Counted from the stretch's first letter, positions 24,990 to 34,172 are shown. The stretch is 64,000 nt of DNA from G963676795 sp963677215 (GCA_963677215.1 OY781919.1:1426001-1490000); one strand, 5' to 3'. Notes: a model not told the origin generated them from the sequence alone. Translations and numbers: made by a program.

Positions 24990-25664
24990 ATGACTGAGAA
25001 AAAACGCATCTATCTGCAACCGACACCGGTTCGGATCTGGCACTGGCTGAACGCTTTCGCTATCGTCACTCTCTGTATTTCCGGGCTGCAGATCCGTTTC
25101 CCCGACTATGTCTCACTGCTGGGCAGCTACAAATCAGCCATTTATCTGCACCATGCCGCCGGTTACATTGTGACCCTCTCATTCGTTCTCTGGTTCATCT
25201 ATTACTTCATCGTATCGCGCAGTATCGTCAAACTCTACTGGCCCAAGCCTGAAGATTTCAAGAACGGCGCCTTAAGCCAGGCGAAATATTATATGCTGAC
25301 CTATTTTCTCGGCTGGGAGAATCCCCACAAGCCAACCCCGGACGACAAGTTCAATGCCCTGCAGAAGGGGGTTTATCTGGCTATCATGCTGGTCCTGATT
25401 CCGCTGGTCTGTGTGACCGGGATTCTGTTGCTCAATGTCGAAGCGCTCTTTGGCCTGATCGCCGTGATCGGTGGCATCAAGCTGCTGGTCAGCGTACATT
25501 TTCTGCTGGCCTGCTGCCTGCTTGCATTTTTGCCGACCCATATGTATCTGGCGACCCTCGGTCATTCTCCTACGGAGCATATCAAGACCATGTGGTTCGG
25601 CTGGGAAGAGGTTGCCAGCGCCAAATCGGAAAATTCCGGGAATTCAAAGCCCGCCGGGGTATGA
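24990..25664 (+). CDS. cbcB: Diheme b-type cytochrome CbcB
   Basis: 224-residue integral membrane cytochrome b with four main hydrophobic helices. Histidines placed for two b hemes occur in RIWHWLNAF (helix 1), YLHHAAGY (helix 2) and the later VHFLLACC / PTHMYLA segments. This is the quinol-oxidising partner of the seven-heme cytochrome encoded 10 bp upstream. The family is shared with thiosulfate reductase and HydC-type cytochromes; gene order makes CbcB the best name. Confidence 0.85.
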   Translation: MTEKKRIYLQPTPVRIWHWLNAFAIVTLCISGLQIRFPDYVSLLGSYKSAIYLHHAAGYIVTLSFVLWFIYYFIVSRSIVKLYWPKPEDFKNGALSQAKYYMLTYFLGWENPHKPTPDDKFNALQKGVYLAIMLVLIPLVCVTGILLLNVEALFGLIAVIGGIKLLVSVHFLLACCLLAFLPTHMYLATLGHSPTEHIKTMWFGWEEVASAKSENSGNSKPAGV

Positions 25665-25766
25665 CGCTGTTACAGGGTGTCGATATCCAGTTGTGGTGAG
25701 AGCTGAGAGTGGTAGGCTATCTGTTGTGGCATTTTTTAAGCTGCTACCGTCATGCGAGGGGAGGCT

Positions 25767-26678
25767 ATGTTTAACAATCTGATTGCCCGCGCCATTATAC
25801 CTGTCACCATCGCCGTCACCGGGTTTGTCATCTTTGGCTGTCTGTTGCTCTATACCCTGATCAAGGGGGATATGACCGCCGAAGCTCTCCATCATGTCGA
25901 CGGGATTGTTGAAACGGTCGTCCGTTCGACCCATTACGCGATGATGCAGGATGATCGTGATTCGTTACGCAATATTCTGGCCAATGTCGGAACCCTCGAC
26001 GGTGTCGAGCGGATCAGAATCTACGATCAGGATGGCAAGCCTGCCTACACCGATCTCGAAGGGGTGACCGAACCGGGTTCTATTGCCTTCAAGGTCGATC
26101 AGTGGAACACCCCTTTTCTCGATCCTGCCCATGCCGGGCGAGAAGAACGCCAGCGCTATGTCGATCACTCCAACGGCTTTATTGCAGTCAGTCTGCCGAT
26201 TCTGAACGAGCCGAAATGCTCTACGGCGGCCTGTCATTTTCATGCTGACGACGAGCCGATCCTCGGTTTTCTGAGTACCGGTGTCTCAAGTGTCAGGCTG
26301 GAAAAGACCCTGGCGCTGCTCAAGACCAGGATGGTTGTCTTCTGTCTGATGGTTCTGGTGCTGACCGTCGGCGGGGTTGCTGCGCTGCTGCGCATGAATC
26401 TGTTTTTGCCGTTGATCCGCTTCATGTATAATTTACAGCAGGCCGTGAGCGGGGTCAGGGAAACGGAACTGCCTCTCTCAGATCATAAGCTCGGCCAGAT
26501 GAACAGGGATTTTCGAACTCTGGTCAGGCAACGGGACCAGGCCCGTGATGATGCCGCAGCACTAACATCCAACGATCGAGTTGCTGATGAAAGAGACGCC
26601 CCAGCCTCCGGCGGAGACTCCGCTGCCAGATATGGCTCCTCTGAAACAGCAGGTTCGGACCCGCATCAGAAGGTTTGA
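25767..26678 (+). CDS. Output-less membrane sensor with CX4CH heme motif
   Basis: 303-residue protein with TM1 (about 7-33), a periplasmic domain to about 190, TM2 (about 194-215) and a short HAMP-like tail, but no kinase, receiver or cyclase domain. Its sensor domain resembles that of the nearby kinase (shared VGxxxxVxxVRI core). It lacks the kinase's CXXCH but has C151-STAA-C156-H157, a CX4CH spacing known from cytochrome c3. ATG at 25767 follows AGGGGAGG. Its last 30 codons overlap the next gene by 92 bp and look low-complexity, so it may be a remnant of a longer sensor or a real stand-alone subunit. Confidence 0.75.
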   Translation: MFNNLIARAIIPVTIAVTGFVIFGCLLLYTLIKGDMTAEALHHVDGIVETVVRSTHYAMMQDDRDSLRNILANVGTLDGVERIRIYDQDGKPAYTDLEGVTEPGSIAFKVDQWNTPFLDPAHAGREERQRYVDHSNGFIAVSLPILNEPKCSTAACHFHADDEPILGFLSTGVSSVRLEKTLALLKTRMVVFCLMVLVLTVGGVAALLRMNLFLPLIRFMYNLQQAVSGVRETELPLSDHKLGQMNRDFRTLVRQRDQARDDAAALTSNDRVADERDAPASGGDSAARYGSSETAGSDPHQKV

Positions 26679-27111
26679 ACTGCTCTCAAGTGCTGGCCTG
26701 TGGGCTCTTGCACTGTTTTCCATCCTGAGTATGGGAGCCTATCGGGACTTCAATATGCTCCCCTCATTCGGCGCTGGGGTGCGGGGGGTGCTTGGGGCCG
26801 GCCCGCCTGTCATGCTCATCAACTGGGCGCTGATCATCTACGGTTTTTCCGCACTGGTTCTGATTCTTATCCAGATGGCCAGTAATAAACGGCCGCGCTG
26901 TTCCCTGTTGCACCTTTTCTACCTTGGGGCTTTCTTCTTTTTTTATCACTTCAGTAACGAGTTGAGTGATAACTTCTGGGCACTGTTCACGGTCGGACTG
27001 ACCATCCTTGGTTTGCAGAGCTATCATTTCTGGCACTACTACCAAGAGCAGATCGTCGAGCAGAAGGAGATCCTGAAAGAATTGGAGCGGTTGGAAAAAA
27101 TGAACGTCTGA
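26587..27111 (+). CDS. Membrane protein of unknown function at the end of the cbcBA operon
   Basis: 174-residue protein with a proline-rich N-terminus, four hydrophobic helices (about 28-45, 68-90, 100-118, 125-145) and a charged coiled-coil C-terminus (QEQIVEQKEILKELERLEK). I do not recognise the family. It overlaps the preceding sensor gene by 92 bp, which is unusually long. ATG at 26587 is preferred; a TTG two codons upstream is possible. No heme-c motif; a few histidines near helix 4 could bind a cofactor but this is speculative. Confidence 0.7.
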   Translation: MKETPQPPAETPLPDMAPLKQQVRTRIRRFELLSSAGLWALALFSILSMGAYRDFNMLPSFGAGVRGVLGAGPPVMLINWALIIYGFSALVLILIQMASNKRPRCSLLHLFYLGAFFFFYHFSNELSDNFWALFTVGLTILGLQSYHFWHYYQEQIVEQKEILKELERLEKMNV

Positions 27112-27182
27112 TATTTTGGTCATAAATTTTATCAAAAATAGTCATCATTGATATTGACTTCAGATTCTCGATAGGGAATAAG

Positions 27183-29915
27183 TTGGTGATGGCTAATTTT
27201 TCTATCCGAAATAAAATTTTTATTTCCTACTTCCTGCTGGCGCTAATTGCGCTTATGAGCAGTTTTTATCTCATATACGCCAGTGCCGAGAAAAATCTTC
27301 AGAAAACCTTTACCAGCGAGCTGAAGAACAGTACTGAGCTGATCAATAATCTGGTTTACACGGTTGCCAGGTCATCAATCGAAAATCACCTGCGCTCGAT
27401 CGCTGAGACCCAACTGCGGCTGGTAGAAGGTCTTTACCAGGATTATCAGGATGGGCGTTTTTCTGAAGAGCAGGCGAAGGATCTTGCGACCAGGTTCCTG
27501 CTGCGACAGGGTGTAGGTACGACCGGTTATACTTACTGTCTGAACAGTGATGGGTGGGTTGTGTTTCATCCTGACAAGCTGGTCGAAGAGAGCGATGTCT
27601 CCTCGTTTGCCTTTGTTCAGCAGCAGATGTACCAGAAGTCAGGGTATCTCGAATACAGTTGGAGAAATACCAGTGATGAGAGTCCCAGGGACAAGGCTCT
27701 CTATATGAGTTATTTTCCTGCGTGGGACTGGATTATTTCGGTGTCGGCCTATAAAAGTGAATTCGATTACCTGATCGATATTCCGGGAATCAGCGCTGCC
27801 CTGAGCAAGATCACCTTCGGCGAAACAGGTTATTCTTTTATTCTCGGTGCAGATGGTACTTATATCTATCATCCTCTGGTCGGCGGCAAGAATTTCAAAG
27901 ATCTTGATCTTCCGGATGAGTTCACTTCTGCGACTAAAGAGATTCTGCGCCAGCGGGAAGGGGTCATCTATTATGAGTTGCGTAATCCGGGCGAACGTGT
28001 AACCAGAAGAAAAGTTGCCATCGTAACTGCTGTTGAGGATTTTGGCTGGATCGTCGGAACGAGTGCTTATCTCGATGAGCTTTATTCTCCCTTGAACCAG
28101 GTAAAAAAGGTGTTTTGGGCTGTTCTTGTCGCTTTTCTGCTGATCAACCTGCTTGCCAGTTACGCCTTAAGTTCGTTGATCTCCAGGCCCCTGCGTCAGC
28201 TGATGAATCATTTGCGCAACCAGGTACCTGGCGACATCAAGCCGATAGAAGGGCCGATTCCTGACGACGAAATCGGTGGGGTAGCCCGCTACCTTAATCA
28301 GTTTATTGGAAAGCTCAACGAACACAATGAGGCCTTGATCTCCGAGATAAGCGTACGTAAGGCGAGCGAAAAGGCCCTGCGGACCAGCGAGCAGACGTTT
28401 CATACTCTGTTCAATAATTCCTTTCAGTTTATCGCTTTGCTCGATCCCCAGGGGCGGATCTGCAAGATCAATCAAGTCGCGCTCGATTTTCGTCATTTGA
28501 CCATTGCTGATGTTGAAGGTGAGTATTTCTGGGAAACGCCCTGGTGGGCTCACTCAACTACCCTTGTCGGGCAGCTGCGCGATGCTGTAGCAACTGCCTT
28601 AAGTGGAAAAACATCGAGATTTGAAGCTTTCAGCGATGCAGTTCGTGAAATTTATCTGGATATCTCCGTCAAGCCGGTCGTCGATGACGCGGGAGAGGTT
28701 ATCTACCTGATTGCCGAGGCGCGGGATGTCACCGAAGTCCGCCGGGCGGAAAAAGAACTTCAGCAGGCGCAGAAAATGGAATCGGTCGGAATGCTCGCCG
28801 GAGGGATCGCCCATGATTTCAATAATGCCCTGTCCGGTATTCTGGGCACGATCGACCTGCTGAAAATTAAACAGTCTTCAGGAATGGCTGTCGACTGTGA
28901 GAGTTTTTTTACCCATCTGGACAGGATTTCCGGAGCGGCCCTGCGCGCTAGGGATGTGGTCAATAAACTCCTGACGTTGTCGAAAAAAATTGATTTCAAG
29001 TTTGTTTCTGCCGATCTTAGCGAGATTTTGACAGAGGTCAGTGTTATCGCCCGGAACTCGTTCGATAAATCGATAGCCATTGAAGAACAGCTTGCAGAAA
29101 AGGCCTTTGTACGGGGGGATATCAACAGCCTGGAACAGGTTTTTCTTAACCTCTATATCAATTCCGCGCATGCCATGACGCTGATGCGCCCCGAGGGTGA
29201 ATGCTGGGGTGGGGATCTCAAGGTCGCCTGCAGTAAGGTCCACAGGACGGCAGACGATGATCATGCCGAAGGAGAGTTCTGGTGTGTCACTATCAGTGAT
29301 ACGGGGGTGGGAATAGCGGCGTCAGATCTCACCAAAGTTTTTGACCCGTTTTTTACGACCAAGGCGAAAGGTGTCGGCAGTGGTCTTGGCCTGGCTATGG
29401 TCTATAACATTGTGCGTCAGCACGATGGTTTTGTAGAAATTGACTCTCGGCCAGGGCAGGGGACGGTTATCCGGGTCTGTCTGCCGCTTTCTGCTCAGCG
29501 TCAACTGGAACAGGGTGAGGATGCGGTTCCGGTCTCAGAAAGTGGTCAGGAAACAATTCTAGTCATCGATGACGAGGAGTTACTGCGGATCAATGCCCAG
29601 GAGTTTCTGGAAGTCTGCGGCTACAAGGTGCTGTTGGCGGCAGATGGCACCGAAGGGATCGAGGTTTATCGTCAGCAGCAGCATGAGATTGATGCCGTCT
29701 TGCTCGATCTGGTGATGCCGGTCATGTCCGGGCGGGAAGCTTTTTTTGCTCTAAGGGAAATTAATCCGCGGGTCAAAGTTCTATTGTCTTCAGGGTTCCG
29801 TCTGGATGCCCGGGTCGAAGAAATTATGGCCGCTGGAGCAAATGACTTTATTCAGAAGCCCTATTCGCTTTATAGTCTGTCCCAGGGAATAAGAAAGATC
29901 CTGCACGAAGAATAA
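27183..29915 (+). CDS. Hybrid sensor histidine kinase with Cache-type sensor
   Basis: 910-residue membrane protein: TM1 (about 14-32), large periplasmic double-Cache-like region (two similar TGYTY/TGYSF...HP cores) to about 305, TM2 (308-330), HAMP, PAS (about 398-520), HisKA with H544 in GGIAHDFNN, HATPase with DTGVGI and GLGLAMVYNIV, and a C-terminal receiver (VIDDEE, acceptor D in AVLLDLVMP). The receiver suggests intramolecular or relay signalling; no partner is adjacent. Start is uncertain among TTG 27183, GTG 27186 and ATG 27189; AGGGA spacing favours the first two. Cache domains usually bind small organic molecules. Confidence 0.9.
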   Translation: MVMANFSIRNKIFISYFLLALIALMSSFYLIYASAEKNLQKTFTSELKNSTELINNLVYTVARSSIENHLRSIAETQLRLVEGLYQDYQDGRFSEEQAKDLATRFLLRQGVGTTGYTYCLNSDGWVVFHPDKLVEESDVSSFAFVQQQMYQKSGYLEYSWRNTSDESPRDKALYMSYFPAWDWIISVSAYKSEFDYLIDIPGISAALSKITFGETGYSFILGADGTYIYHPLVGGKNFKDLDLPDEFTSATKEILRQREGVIYYELRNPGERVTRRKVAIVTAVEDFGWIVGTSAYLDELYSPLNQVKKVFWAVLVAFLLINLLASYALSSLISRPLRQLMNHLRNQVPGDIKPIEGPIPDDEIGGVARYLNQFIGKLNEHNEALISEISVRKASEKALRTSEQTFHTLFNNSFQFIALLDPQGRICKINQVALDFRHLTIADVEGEYFWETPWWAHSTTLVGQLRDAVATALSGKTSRFEAFSDAVREIYLDISVKPVVDDAGEVIYLIAEARDVTEVRRAEKELQQAQKMESVGMLAGGIAHDFNNALSGILGTIDLLKIKQSSGMAVDCESFFTHLDRISGAALRARDVVNKLLTLSKKIDFKFVSADLSEILTEVSVIARNSFDKSIAIEEQLAEKAFVRGDINSLEQVFLNLYINSAHAMTLMRPEGECWGGDLKVACSKVHRTADDDHAEGEFWCVTISDTGVGIAASDLTKVFDPFFTTKAKGVGSGLGLAMVYNIVRQHDGFVEIDSRPGQGTVIRVCLPLSAQRQLEQGEDAVPVSESGQETILVIDDEELLRINAQEFLEVCGYKVLLAADGTEGIEVYRQQQHEIDAVLLDLVMPVMSGREAFFALREINPRVKVLLSSGFRLDARVEEIMAAGANDFIQKPYSLYSLSQGIRKILHEE

Positions 29916-29950
29916 AAAAGAACTGTTCAGCGAATCTATAGGGGGGGCCT

Positions 29951-30223
29951 ATGAAGAAGATCGCCTGTTACGTTTTTTTCGCTTTTTCAAGTATTCTTAT
30001 TACGACCCTCTTTGTTGTCGATCTTTTCTACGCCGGATCGGTCCGCAGATTTGGCATCTCTCTTCTGTTGTTTCTTCTCGGCTTTATCTTTATTCTGTTC
30101 AGAGACGATCTGCTCGGAGATGACCCCGACTGTGAAAGTCTGGCCCGGGAGATTGTTCCCGGCGGGGGGCTCCTGGCTCTGTTTTTTGCAGGGTTCTTTC
30201 TGGTCAGTAATTTTCTTAGTTGA
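29951..30223 (+). CDS. Small membrane protein
   Basis: 90-residue protein with three hydrophobic segments (about 5-25, 33-50, 71-88) and an acidic loop (DDLLGDDPDCESL). Family not recognised. It starts 35 bp after the hybrid kinase with a G-rich ribosome site (AGGGGGGG) and may be in the same transcript. Confidence 0.6.
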   Translation: MKKIACYVFFAFSSILITTLFVVDLFYAGSVRRFGISLLLFLLGFIFILFRDDLLGDDPDCESLAREIVPGGGLLALFFAGFFLVSNFLS

Positions 30224-30248
30224 CTGATTCCTCATTGCGGAGAAGGGA

Positions 30249-30656
30249 TTACCCTCTCAGGTTCTTTTCTTCCGCCCGTCCTTCCAAATCTTCCAAGGCA
30301 ATTTCGATGGCCCTGGTGCTGATAACAATTTCGAGCAGGGCGCAGAGCAGGGAGGTGACCAGCAGAAACAGGCTGGTGCCGAAGGCCAGCTCTGCATACC
30401 TGGTGTAGTGCCAGAAGATTAGCAGCATCGACAGAGCACAGAGCACGAAGCTCAACACACCGAGGCCCTGCATCGCTTTGATCAGCAGCAGGCGCAGTTT
30501 CAGATTGTTGATCTGGCGGACGATATGACTGTCCATCTTTGTGTCAGCATGCAGCTGGCGGATCAGTTGGGCGAGAACGATAAAACGGTTGGTGTAGGCC
30601 AGTAAAAGTAGTGATATCGCGGGGAAAAGAAGCGCCGGTGTCGTCAGATCCATCAT
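30249..30656 (-). CDS. DUF2721-family membrane protein
   Basis: 135-residue protein with three hydrophobic helices and the family-typical N-terminal stretch LLLLAYTNRFIVLAQLIR followed by a helical segment between helices 1 and 2. Function of the family is unknown. Two adjacent ATGs at 30656 and 30653 are both possible. It converges with the small membrane protein gene to its left. Confidence 0.75.
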   Translation of the reverse strand: MMDLTTPALLFPAISLLLLAYTNRFIVLAQLIRQLHADTKMDSHIVRQINNLKLRLLLIKAMQGLGVLSFVLCALSMLLIFWHYTRYAELAFGTSLFLLVTSLLCALLEIVISTRAIEIALEDLEGRAEEKNLRG

Positions 30657-30957
30657 TGTTAATCAACCTTTAAAACAGCTTTTTTGTTGACCTGAAAGCT
30701 GGTCGGTGGCAATTTCTGCCTTTATGGTTCAGTCACATGGTCGTCCCGCGACGGCAGGATTGCCGGGTCGTTGAGGCTTGTAGTATAGGGCCTCTGCGGA
30801 TTACAGAGTAGGTCACTTCTGTGTTTTTATCTGTCTTCCATAATCAGAAAACCAAGGTCTCAGTGTCAAGTATCCCCCCGGATCTGAACCCGGTACAGAT
30901 ATTTTACACAAGGCTGCCTGTCTTGCATGGCAACCTCTGTGGCAGTATATTCGCACT
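30657..30957. other. Intergenic region with no recognised feature
   Basis: 301 bp between divergent genes. I see no convincing promoter, hairpin or short gene; the ABC gene to the right starts without a visible Shine-Dalgarno sequence. Confidence 0.5.
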
Positions 30958-31887
30958 ATGAACGCGTTAGAAATTGAAAATCTGGAAAAGTCGTTTGACG
31001 GCAAGCCAGCCGTCAAAGGGATTTCCTTCGCCATCGAGCAGGGAGAGATCTTTGGTCTGCTTGGCCCCAACGGTGCTGGCAAGAGTACCACGATCAATAT
31101 GATCGCCGGGGTTTCCCGGGTTGGTTCCGGGCAGATCCGTGCCTTTGGTTACGACAACCAGAAGGACTATCGCCAGACCAGGCGTCAGATCGGTGTTGTC
31201 CATCAGGAAATCGTCATGGACAACTTTTTCACCGTTGACCAGGCGCTCAAGCTGCATGCGGGGTATTACGGCGTCAAGGACGATCCTGAGTGGCGCAAGC
31301 TGCTGATCGACCGGCTGGCCCTGGGGCCGCATCTCGGCAAGACCATGGTCAAGCTGTCCGGCGGCATGAAGCGCCGCTTCATGATCGCCAAGGCGCTGAT
31401 CCATCGCCCATGTCTGCTGATTCTCGATGAGCCGACCGCCGGTGTCGATGTCGAGCTGCGTCACAGTCTGTGGGATTTCGTCCGTGACATCAACAATCAG
31501 GGGACGACGATTCTGCTGACGACCCACTACCTCGAAGAAGCCGAAGAGATGTGCGACCGGATCGCCATCATGAACCATGGTGAGCTGATTGCCATGGACA
31601 GAACCCATGAGCTGGTCCGTCGTCTGTCGAATCGTCAGATTATGTTCTGGCTTGAGGCCCCGATTCGGGAGATTCCGGCCGGGCTGGAGATCTATTCACC
31701 CAAGCTCAAGGAGGATGGCGCCCTGTTGCTGCTCAATCTTCCGGCCGGAGAGAGCGCCGGAGTGCTGCTCGGACAAGTCTGTCAGCTGGGGCTGAAGATC
31801 CGTGATCTGGAAACAGATCAGAGTGGTCTTGAGGAAGTCTTTATCCAGTTGACCGGGATGAAGGGCGGGTGTGATCGTGACGCCTAG
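30958..31887 (+). CDS. ABC-2-type exporter, ATP-binding protein
   Basis: 309-residue ATPase with Walker A GPNGAGKST, signature LSGGM, Walker B LLILDEPTAGVD and switch histidine in LLTTHYLEEAEEM. C-terminal 80 residues form the extra domain of the drug/NodI-like branch. It energises export through the permease encoded next, with which it overlaps by 17 nt. No Shine-Dalgarno is visible before the ATG. Substrate unknown. Confidence 0.92.
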   Translation: MNALEIENLEKSFDGKPAVKGISFAIEQGEIFGLLGPNGAGKSTTINMIAGVSRVGSGQIRAFGYDNQKDYRQTRRQIGVVHQEIVMDNFFTVDQALKLHAGYYGVKDDPEWRKLLIDRLALGPHLGKTMVKLSGGMKRRFMIAKALIHRPCLLILDEPTAGVDVELRHSLWDFVRDINNQGTTILLTTHYLEEAEEMCDRIAIMNHGELIAMDRTHELVRRLSNRQIMFWLEAPIREIPAGLEIYSPKLKEDGALLLLNLPAGESAGVLLGQVCQLGLKIRDLETDQSGLEEVFIQLTGMKGGCDRDA

Positions 31888-32665
31888 CGATTTGAATCGG
31901 TTCAACTCCTGGCTGCCGTTTCTGACCCTGCTCAAAAAAGAGATTCTGCGTTTCTGGCGGGTTGCTTCGCAAACCCTGCTGACACCGATCGTCACCGCAT
32001 CACTCTATCTGTTTGTCTTCGGTGCGACCCTGGGGCAGCGGCTGAGTGTTGTCGAGGGTTTGAGCTATGCCCAGTTTGTCATTCCCGGGCTGATCATCAT
32101 GGGGGTGATCAATAATTCCTTTGCCAATACCTCGTCATCGTTGTTTGTTTCCCGCTATTTAGGAGGTATCGTCGACCTGCTGGTGACGCCGGTTTCGCCG
32201 CCTCAGTTCATCATGGCCTATACCCTGGCTGCGATGCTGCGCGGTCTGCTGGTCGGAACGGTCGTCTGGATGATTTCCATGCTGTTTGCCTCGCTTCCCT
32301 GGGAAACGCCACCTATGGCTGTGCTGATGGCGATGGTGGCCAGCTTTACTTTTGCCCAGTTTGGTCTGGTTGCGGCGATTTACGCGCATAATTTCGACAC
32401 TCTGTCGATGTATAACAATTTTCTGATTCTGCCGCTGATCTATCTCGGCGGGGTCTTTTATCCGATTTCGATTCTGCCCGACCCCTGGGGCAAGCTGTCA
32501 TATCTGAATCCGCTGTTCTATCTGATCGACGGATTCCGCCACGCGATCATCGGGGTTGGTGATACTAGCCTGACGGTCGCTTTCGGGGTGAGTCTTGGCC
32601 TGGGAGCTGCCCTCTTTGTCTGGGCATCATGGTTGATCGGTAAGGGTTACAGGTTGCGCAGCTGA
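31871..32665 (+). CDS. ABC-2-type exporter, permease
   Basis: 264-residue membrane protein with six hydrophobic helices and the ABC-2 family pattern YLGGVFYPISILP in the penultimate region, as in NodJ-like permeases. It starts with GTG inside the end of the ATPase gene, a translationally coupled pair. Export substrate (polysaccharide, lipid or drug) cannot be told. Confidence 0.9.
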   Translation: MIVTPSDLNRFNSWLPFLTLLKKEILRFWRVASQTLLTPIVTASLYLFVFGATLGQRLSVVEGLSYAQFVIPGLIIMGVINNSFANTSSSLFVSRYLGGIVDLLVTPVSPPQFIMAYTLAAMLRGLLVGTVVWMISMLFASLPWETPPMAVLMAMVASFTFAQFGLVAAIYAHNFDTLSMYNNFLILPLIYLGGVFYPISILPDPWGKLSYLNPLFYLIDGFRHAIIGVGDTSLTVAFGVSLGLGAALFVWASWLIGKGYRLRS

Positions 32666-32691
32666 TAGAGGCTGTACGGAGGCGTTAGGCA

Positions 32692-33576
32692 ATGATGCAT
32701 GATCATTTGGTTCGGGTCGTCAGTCAGGACGGCCTGCTGCGTGGGGCGGTTGCGGTGACCACCGCTCTGGTTACGGACGTCTGTCATCGTCAGCAGACCG
32801 ATCTGACTGCAACGGTCGCCCTTGGGCGTCTGTTAACCGGCGGAGCGCTGCTTGGCTGTCTGCTCAAGGGCAAGCAGCGTCTGGCCTTGATGGTCGAAGG
32901 CAATGGTCCTCTTGAGCGTCTCAGCGTTGAGGCTGATGCGGAAGGGCGCATCCGTGGGACAGTACGCAATCCGATCGCCGGTCTGCCGCCTAGGGATGAT
33001 CGTTTTGACGTCGCCGGTGCGATCGGTAGAGCGGGTTTTCTCCATGTTTGGAAGGATCTGGGGCTCAAGGAGCCTTACCAGAGCATGGTTCAGCTGCAGA
33101 GCAGTGAGATCGGCGAGGATCTGGCCTGGTATCTGACCAGTTCCGAACAGGTTCCGTCTTCGATCGGTCTGGGCGTCGAATTGGATTCGATCGGAGCCGT
33201 AGCCGCTGCCGGAGGGTTTATGGTTCAGGCCTTGCCGCCGGGCGATGAACAGCGCGTTGCTTCCCTGGCTGAGCGTCTTTCCGGGCTGCCGCCGATCACC
33301 AGCATGCTGCGTCAGGGGATGACGACAGGGGAGATCCTGAACGCTATCTTCGGCGCAGAAGATTTCCTCATTCAGGAGGAGTTTCCGATCCGTTTTCATT
33401 GTCCGTGCTCAAAAGATTATATCTCGGGGGTGCTGATTGGACTGGGGGCAGGGGAGTTGAAAAGCATTCTGGCTGAGCAGGGCGGTGCGGAAGTGACTTG
33501 CGAATATTGCCGGGAACGCTATGCTTTTGATGAGGCTGAACTGACCAAGATGATTGAACGAACCTCAGTGTCTTGA
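32692..33576 (+). CDS. hslO: Redox-regulated chaperone Hsp33
   Basis: 294-residue cytosolic holdase activated by oxidation. The C-terminal zinc-thiol switch is present as CPC (FHCPCSKDY) and CEYC (VTCEYC), the CXC-n-CXXC set that releases zinc on disulfide formation. The N-terminal domain shows the family motif GNGPLERLSVEAD. CGGAGG lies upstream of the first ATG. In an anaerobe it would protect against oxygen or hypochlorite exposure. Confidence 0.95.
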   Translation: MMHDHLVRVVSQDGLLRGAVAVTTALVTDVCHRQQTDLTATVALGRLLTGGALLGCLLKGKQRLALMVEGNGPLERLSVEADAEGRIRGTVRNPIAGLPPRDDRFDVAGAIGRAGFLHVWKDLGLKEPYQSMVQLQSSEIGEDLAWYLTSSEQVPSSIGLGVELDSIGAVAAAGGFMVQALPPGDEQRVASLAERLSGLPPITSMLRQGMTTGEILNAIFGAEDFLIQEEFPIRFHCPCSKDYISGVLIGLGAGELKSILAEQGGAEVTCEYCRERYAFDEAELTKMIERTSVS

Positions 33577-33682
33577 TGGCAACGCCTGAGCAGTATGCTT
33601 GAAATGGTGTTGATGATGCGGCTCAGTTGGTAAACAGAGTATCGTAATATAGAGATAAATGACTTGTGTTTGGACGGCCTTT

Positions 33683-33738
33683 CTGTATACTGTATGCAGT
33701 GGAAATTGCTTGACAGCATATCTGAAGTGTCCTAATTT
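33683..33738 (+). promoter_or_regulatory. Possible operator and promoter of the nuo operon
   Basis: A near-perfect 17-bp dyad CTGTATAC-T-GTATGCAG (33683-33699) lies 11 bp before TTGACA (33710-33715), which is followed after 17 bp by TAATTT (33733-33738). The -35 box is perfect, the -10 box poor. The arrangement fits an activator or repressor site at the nuo promoter. Confidence 0.45.
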
Positions 33739-33815
33739 TCAGCGCTTAGAACGCGTTGTACGATTTCTGCCCGGCCTGTGGCCAGGTGATGCATCAAAAG
33801 AAGGAGCTGTTGTCT

Positions 33816-34172
33816 ATGCTGGATATCTATTTGCCGGTTATCGTCGTGATCGGCATCGCCTTCGCTTTCGCCATCGGTTCGGTTGTCATGTCCCGCCTGG
33901 TCGGGGTCAAAAAGCCCAGCCAGGTTAAGCTGGCTCCCTATGAATGTGGGATGCCGCTGCTCAGTTCGGCTCAGGAACGTTTCTCAATCAAATTCTACAT
34001 CATTGCGATGCTGTTCATCCTCTTTGATATTGAGGCGGTCTTTCTTTATCCCTGGGCTGTCATCTTCAAGCGTCTCGGTGTCTTCGGCTTTGTAGAGATG
34101 GGCGTCTTCATCATTATTCTGCTGGTCGGTTATATCTATGTCTGGAAAAAAGGAGCTCTGGAATGGGAGTAG
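33816..34172 (+). CDS. nuoA: NADH-quinone oxidoreductase subunit A
   Basis: 118-residue membrane subunit with three helices and the conserved loop YECGMPLLSSAQERFSIKFY, part of the quinone-access region of complex I. ATG at 33816 has AAGGAG 9 nt upstream; the longer in-frame reading from 33756 is rejected. First gene of the nuoA-N operon; overlaps nuoB by 10 nt. Confidence 0.95.
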   Translation: MLDIYLPVIVVIGIAFAFAIGSVVMSRLVGVKKPSQVKLAPYECGMPLLSSAQERFSIKFYIIAMLFILFDIEAVFLYPWAVIFKRLGVFGFVEMGVFIIILLVGYIYVWKKGALEWE

